A stretch of DNA of 8,798 nt from positions 1 through 8,798 of the forward strand of contig JAQGOW010000216.1 of NCBI GenBank assembly GCA_028293405.1, given 5' to 3'. This document shows, piece by piece, positions 6,247-8,798 of the stretch (its first letter is position 1; each line of letters begins with the position of its first letter). Source of the stretch: Verrucomicrobiales bacterium. GTDB taxonomy: Bacteria > Verrucomicrobiota > Verrucomicrobiia > Limisphaerales > Palsa-1400. The notes beneath the pieces were generated by a model. The model saw nothing but the letters and a program-made list of their open reading frames with translations. It was not told the DNA's origin and searched no databases. A program made the position numbers and the translations under genes.

Positions 6247-7767
6247 GTGCCGGACATCGTCCTGACAACACTGAACGCCAAGTACATCCATGCCGCTTTT
6301 GGATTGCGCTACCTGCTTGCCAATCTTGGCGCGCTCCGCGAACGCGCTTGCCTGATCGAGTTTGACATAAATCAAAAGCCGCTCGACATCGCTGAAGTCA
6401 TTTTGGCGCAGAACCCAAAAATTGTTGGCATCGGCGTTTACATTTGGAACGCCATCCCAGCGACGGAACTGGTCGGCGCTTTAAAACGAATCCGTCCCGA
6501 GCTTTGCATCATCGTTGGGGGACCCGAAGTCAGTTTCGAAACCGACCAACAGGAAATCACGCGTCTCGCCGATTACGTCATTACCGGCGAAGCTGATTTA
6601 AAGTTCGGTGAAGTTTGCGATCAAATTCTAAACGGTAACTCGCCGACGAACAAAGTCATTCCCGCCGAGTTGCCGGATTTGGCGAAGATCAAATTTCCAT
6701 ACGAACTTTACAACGAGGCCGACGTCGCCCATCGCGTCATCTATATTGAAGCATCTCGCGGGTGCCCGTTCACGTGCGAGTTTTGCCTGTCCTCGCTCGA
6801 CATTCCCGTTCGCCAGTTCGACATTGAACTGCTCCTTGGCGAAATGCAAAAGCTGCTCGATCGCGGTGTGAAGCAATTTAAGTTTGTCGATCGCACGTTC
6901 AACCTGAACATCACGACGAGTCGCCGCATTCTCGAGTTCTTTCTTGAGCGTTACCATTCCGGTTTGTTCGTTCATTTCGAGATGATCCCCGACCGCTTGC
7001 CGGAAGCGCTACGCGCCATCATTGCAAAATTTCCCGCGGGCGCGCTGCAGTTCGAGGTCGGCATCCAAACCTTTAATCCCGACGTCGCGAAAAATATCAG
7101 TCGCCGGAACGACTTCACCAAGACCGCCGACAACTTCTGCTATCTGCGCGAACACACCGCCGTCCACATCCATGCGGATTTAATTGTCGGTTTGCCCGGC
7201 GAATCACTCGAAAGTTTTGGCGCTGGATTCGATCGCCTCGTCGCGATGCGCCCGCAGGAAATCCAGGTTGGAATTTTAAAACGCCTTCGCGGCACACCCA
7301 TTGTGCGGCACGACAAGGAATGGCAAATGGTTTACAGCGCCAATCCGCCGTACGAAATCCTGCAGAACAAACTCCTCGATTTCGCCACGATGCAACGCTT
7401 GCGGCGCTTCGCCAAATATTGGGACCTCGTCGCTAACAGTGGAAATTTTGTCGAGACCGCACCATTGCTCTGGAGTGACGGTGCTTCACCGTTCAATACT
7501 GTCCTACAATTCAGCGATTGGTTCTACGCGAAAGTGCGTCGCCAACACAGCATCCCTCTCGCGACATTGGCTGAAATGCTTTTCCAGTATCTGACAGCTG
7601 AATGCAAACTGTCGCCAAAACAAGTTGCCGAAGGGGTGTGGCGCGATTGGCAACGTTGCGGCCGAACTGAACGCCCACCGTTCCTGGCTGATTACATTTC
7701 CGAAACCCGCGCACAAAATTCTCAATCCCGCCTCGCACCTGCTCGACAAGCGCGGCATATGGCGTAA
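6247..7767 (+). CDS. B12-binding-domain radical SAM protein (COG1032, DUF4080-type)
   Basis: This is a 506-aa cytoplasmic iron-sulfur enzyme. Residues 1-135 form a cobalamin-binding-like Rossmann domain: [17 protein letters not shown] at the start, VGIGVYIWN, then IIVGGPEVS. The radical SAM core follows, with the cluster motif Cys173-x3-Cys177-x2-Cys180 in [13 protein letters not shown], then DRTFN, FEVGIQT and [10 protein letters not shown], which are standard strands of the TIM barrel. The last 150 or so residues resemble the DUF4080 region found in this subgroup. The substrate is unknown. Relatives with this architecture include methyltransferases and enzymes of lipid and cofactor chemistry, so no reaction is assigned. 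The GTG start is chosen because [15 protein letters not shown] matches the family N-terminus; no ribosome binding site is visible. It stands alone behind its own promoter and is followed 71 bp later by the GDSL hydrolase gene. Confidence 0.88.
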   Translation: MPDIVLTTLNAKYIHAAFGLRYLLANLGALRERACLIEFDINQKPLDIAEVILAQNPKIVGIGVYIWNAIPATELVGALKRIRPELCIIVGGPEVSFETDQQEITRLADYVITGEADLKFGEVCDQILNGNSPTNKVIPAELPDLAKIKFPYELYNEADVAHRVIYIEASRGCPFTCEFCLSSLDIPVRQFDIELLLGEMQKLLDRGVKQFKFVDRTFNLNITTSRRILEFFLERYHSGLFVHFEMIPDRLPEALRAIIAKFPAGALQFEVGIQTFNPDVAKNISRRNDFTKTADNFCYLREHTAVHIHADLIVGLPGESLESFGAGFDRLVAMRPQEIQVGILKRLRGTPIVRHDKEWQMVYSANPPYEILQNKLLDFATMQRLRRFAKYWDLVANSGNFVETAPLLWSDGASPFNTVLQFSDWFYAKVRRQHSIPLATLAEMLFQYLTAECKLSPKQVAEGVWRDWQRCGRTERPPFLADYISETRAQNSQSRLAPARQARHMA

Positions 7768-7838
7768 TGGAGGATCGTCGTCAGTTGACTTGATGTTTTG
7801 TCGTTCCTTTGCTGGGAATTTCGGCGTTTAATCATCTG

Positions 7839-8798
7839 GTGAAAACACCTCTATTGCTCGCGTGCGTTGTCGTGTGCGCGTTCGCCCTTTTCACAGCACG
7901 CGCGGAGTTGACGCTCGCCAACTACACCGCCGCACACCCGTTGAAAGTCTTGTGCAGCGGTGATTCGATCACCGACGACTCCGTAACCAACGGCGCGTGG
8001 CGCGCTTATCTCGGCAAACTGCTCGTCACAAATGGTTACGCGTTCACAAACCTCGGCCGTTGGTCGTCCAGCGTGGCGTCGGGCTTCACGCAAGTTCGGC
8101 ACGAAGGCATGGACAGCGCCGTGATTGCCTCGCCCGGTTACGGCACCACGCACACTTATTCTGGAACAAACAACTACGCGCTCAGAACGTTAGCTGATGC
8201 TTTGACGAACGCCTTTTTCCCTGACGTAGTGCTGATTGACCTCGGGGTTAATGACATGGGACGTGGACGTGATCCGTATTTGGTGGCAACGAACCACCTG
8301 TCGGCCCTGCTTGATTTAGTCTTCAAGAAGGTGCCGAACGCTCACATCATCGTTAGCAAGCCCACATCGATCAGCGCCTCCACCATTCTCAGTTTTGGGA
8401 CGTACGGCACGAACATGCACAAATACTGCGATGCGGTCCAGGCATTGGCCACGGCGCGGCGCGCGCAGGGCCAGAATGTCTACGTGGCCGATTTATTCTC
8501 CGCAGTCCGCAACAATTTAAACAGCGACGGCACGCACCCGAATGCAACCGGGCTGTCGCTTCTCGCCAATGAATTCATGTTCAGGATCGCCGCCGTCACG
8601 AGTCGCCCTGAGTTCGTGACCACTCCATTTATTCTCGGCGGTTCAGTTTGGAAATACTCCGATCAAGGTTTGGATTTGGGCACCAACTGGTCGCAACCCG
8701 ACTTCGATGATTCAACATGGTCGCAAGGCGCTGGACGACTGGGTTACGGAACCAATGGAGTCACGACAGCCATTGGTTACGGATCGTATGCCACCAAC
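7839..8798 (+). CDS. Secreted GDSL/SGNH-family hydrolase with C-terminal beta-sandwich-like region (3' end outside window)
   Basis: The frame stays open to the window end: 320 codons visible, no stop. The GTG start gives a clean signal peptide: MKTP, a hydrophobic core, and cleavage after TARA near residue 22. The SGNH fold follows with its blocks: nucleophile Ser43 in GDSIT, Asn138 in LGVNDM (block III), and the Asp230/His233 pair in SDGTHPN (block V). Such enzymes remove acyl groups from polysaccharides or lipids outside the cytoplasm. From about residue 260 a second region begins (FILGGSVWKYSDQGLDLG, then NWSQPDFDDSTW and GRLGYG). It resembles a W/D/G-rich beta-sandwich repeat common in large secreted verrucomicrobial proteins, probably for carbohydrate binding or surface display. 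The frame is also open to a TTG at 7809, but that would bury the signal peptide. Gene size and final domains cannot be known here. Confidence 0.85.
   Translation, partial: MKTPLLLACVVVCAFALFTARAELTLANYTAAHPLKVLCSGDSITDDSVTNGAWRAYLGKLLVTNGYAFTNLGRWSSSVASGFTQVRHEGMDSAVIASPGYGTTHTYSGTNNYALRTLADALTNAFFPDVVLIDLGVNDMGRGRDPYLVATNHLSALLDLVFKKVPNAHIIVSKPTSISASTILSFGTYGTNMHKYCDAVQALATARRAQGQNVYVADLFSAVRNNLNSDGTHPNATGLSLLANEFMFRIAAVTSRPEFVTTPFILGGSVWKYSDQGLDLGTNWSQPDFDDSTWSQGAGRLGYGTNGVTTAIGYGSYATN

Noticed and set aside
7115..7758. Several small minus-strand frames within the radical SAM gene
   Set aside because: All are antisense to conserved radical SAM sequence with no independent support.
1..8798. 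Search by eye for CRISPR arrays, insertion-sequence ends and att sites
   Set aside because: No regularly spaced repeats, transposase fragments or tRNA-flanked direct repeats were seen.

Overview
The window looks like chromosomal DNA of a Verrucomicrobiota bacterium, probably of the Pedosphaera/Limisphaera type. This is inferred from protein style and not from a marker gene. The clues are a secreted GDSL esterase that runs into a C-terminal beta-sandwich-like segment rich in W, D and G, of a kind typical of that phylum; a nucleoside:H+ symporter-family permease; and moderately high GC with mixed ATG/GTG starts. No rRNA, tRNA, CRISPR array, transposase or phage gene is visible, so this reads as core and metabolic chromosome.

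Layout. (1) 1-2385, plus: the transcription-repair coupling factor Mfd, entering from the left edge. The reading frame is continuous except for one in-frame TAG at 952-954, which cuts the helicase core between the Walker A and DEEQ motifs. (2) 2387-2596, minus: a small hypothetical gene with a strong ribosome binding site, convergent with mfd. It is followed by about 300 bases with no recognisable gene. (3) 2892-5740, minus: three co-directional genes. In transcription order they are a lipoprotein VanX-type D-Ala-D-Ala dipeptidase, an NHS-family MFS permease, and a NagB-type glucosamine-6-phosphate deaminase. The last two are tightly coupled (9-bp gap). An inverted repeat lies between the dipeptidase and the permease and includes the dipeptidase stop codon. 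(4) 5741-6246: a divergent intergenic region of about 500 bp. On the minus side it holds a terminator-like hairpin and several further hairpins. On the plus side it holds an extended -10 promoter and a pair of mutually exclusive hairpins. (5) 6247-7767, plus: a B12-binding radical SAM protein of unknown substrate (DUF4080 type). (6) 7839 to the right edge, plus: a secreted GDSL/SGNH hydrolase, incomplete at its 3' end.

How the genes may work together. The minus-strand group fits salvage of cell-wall or amino-sugar material: a surface dipeptidase cleaving D-Ala-D-Ala, a permease, and NagB feeding amino sugar into glycolysis. The permease substrate cannot be read from sequence, so this is inference. 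Mfd and the radical SAM protein have no evident link to that group.

The points most worth checking are the amber codon in mfd, the Ala that replaces a catalytic-triad residue in NagB, the structured leader or ncRNA ahead of the dipeptidase, and the switch-like leader of the radical SAM gene.
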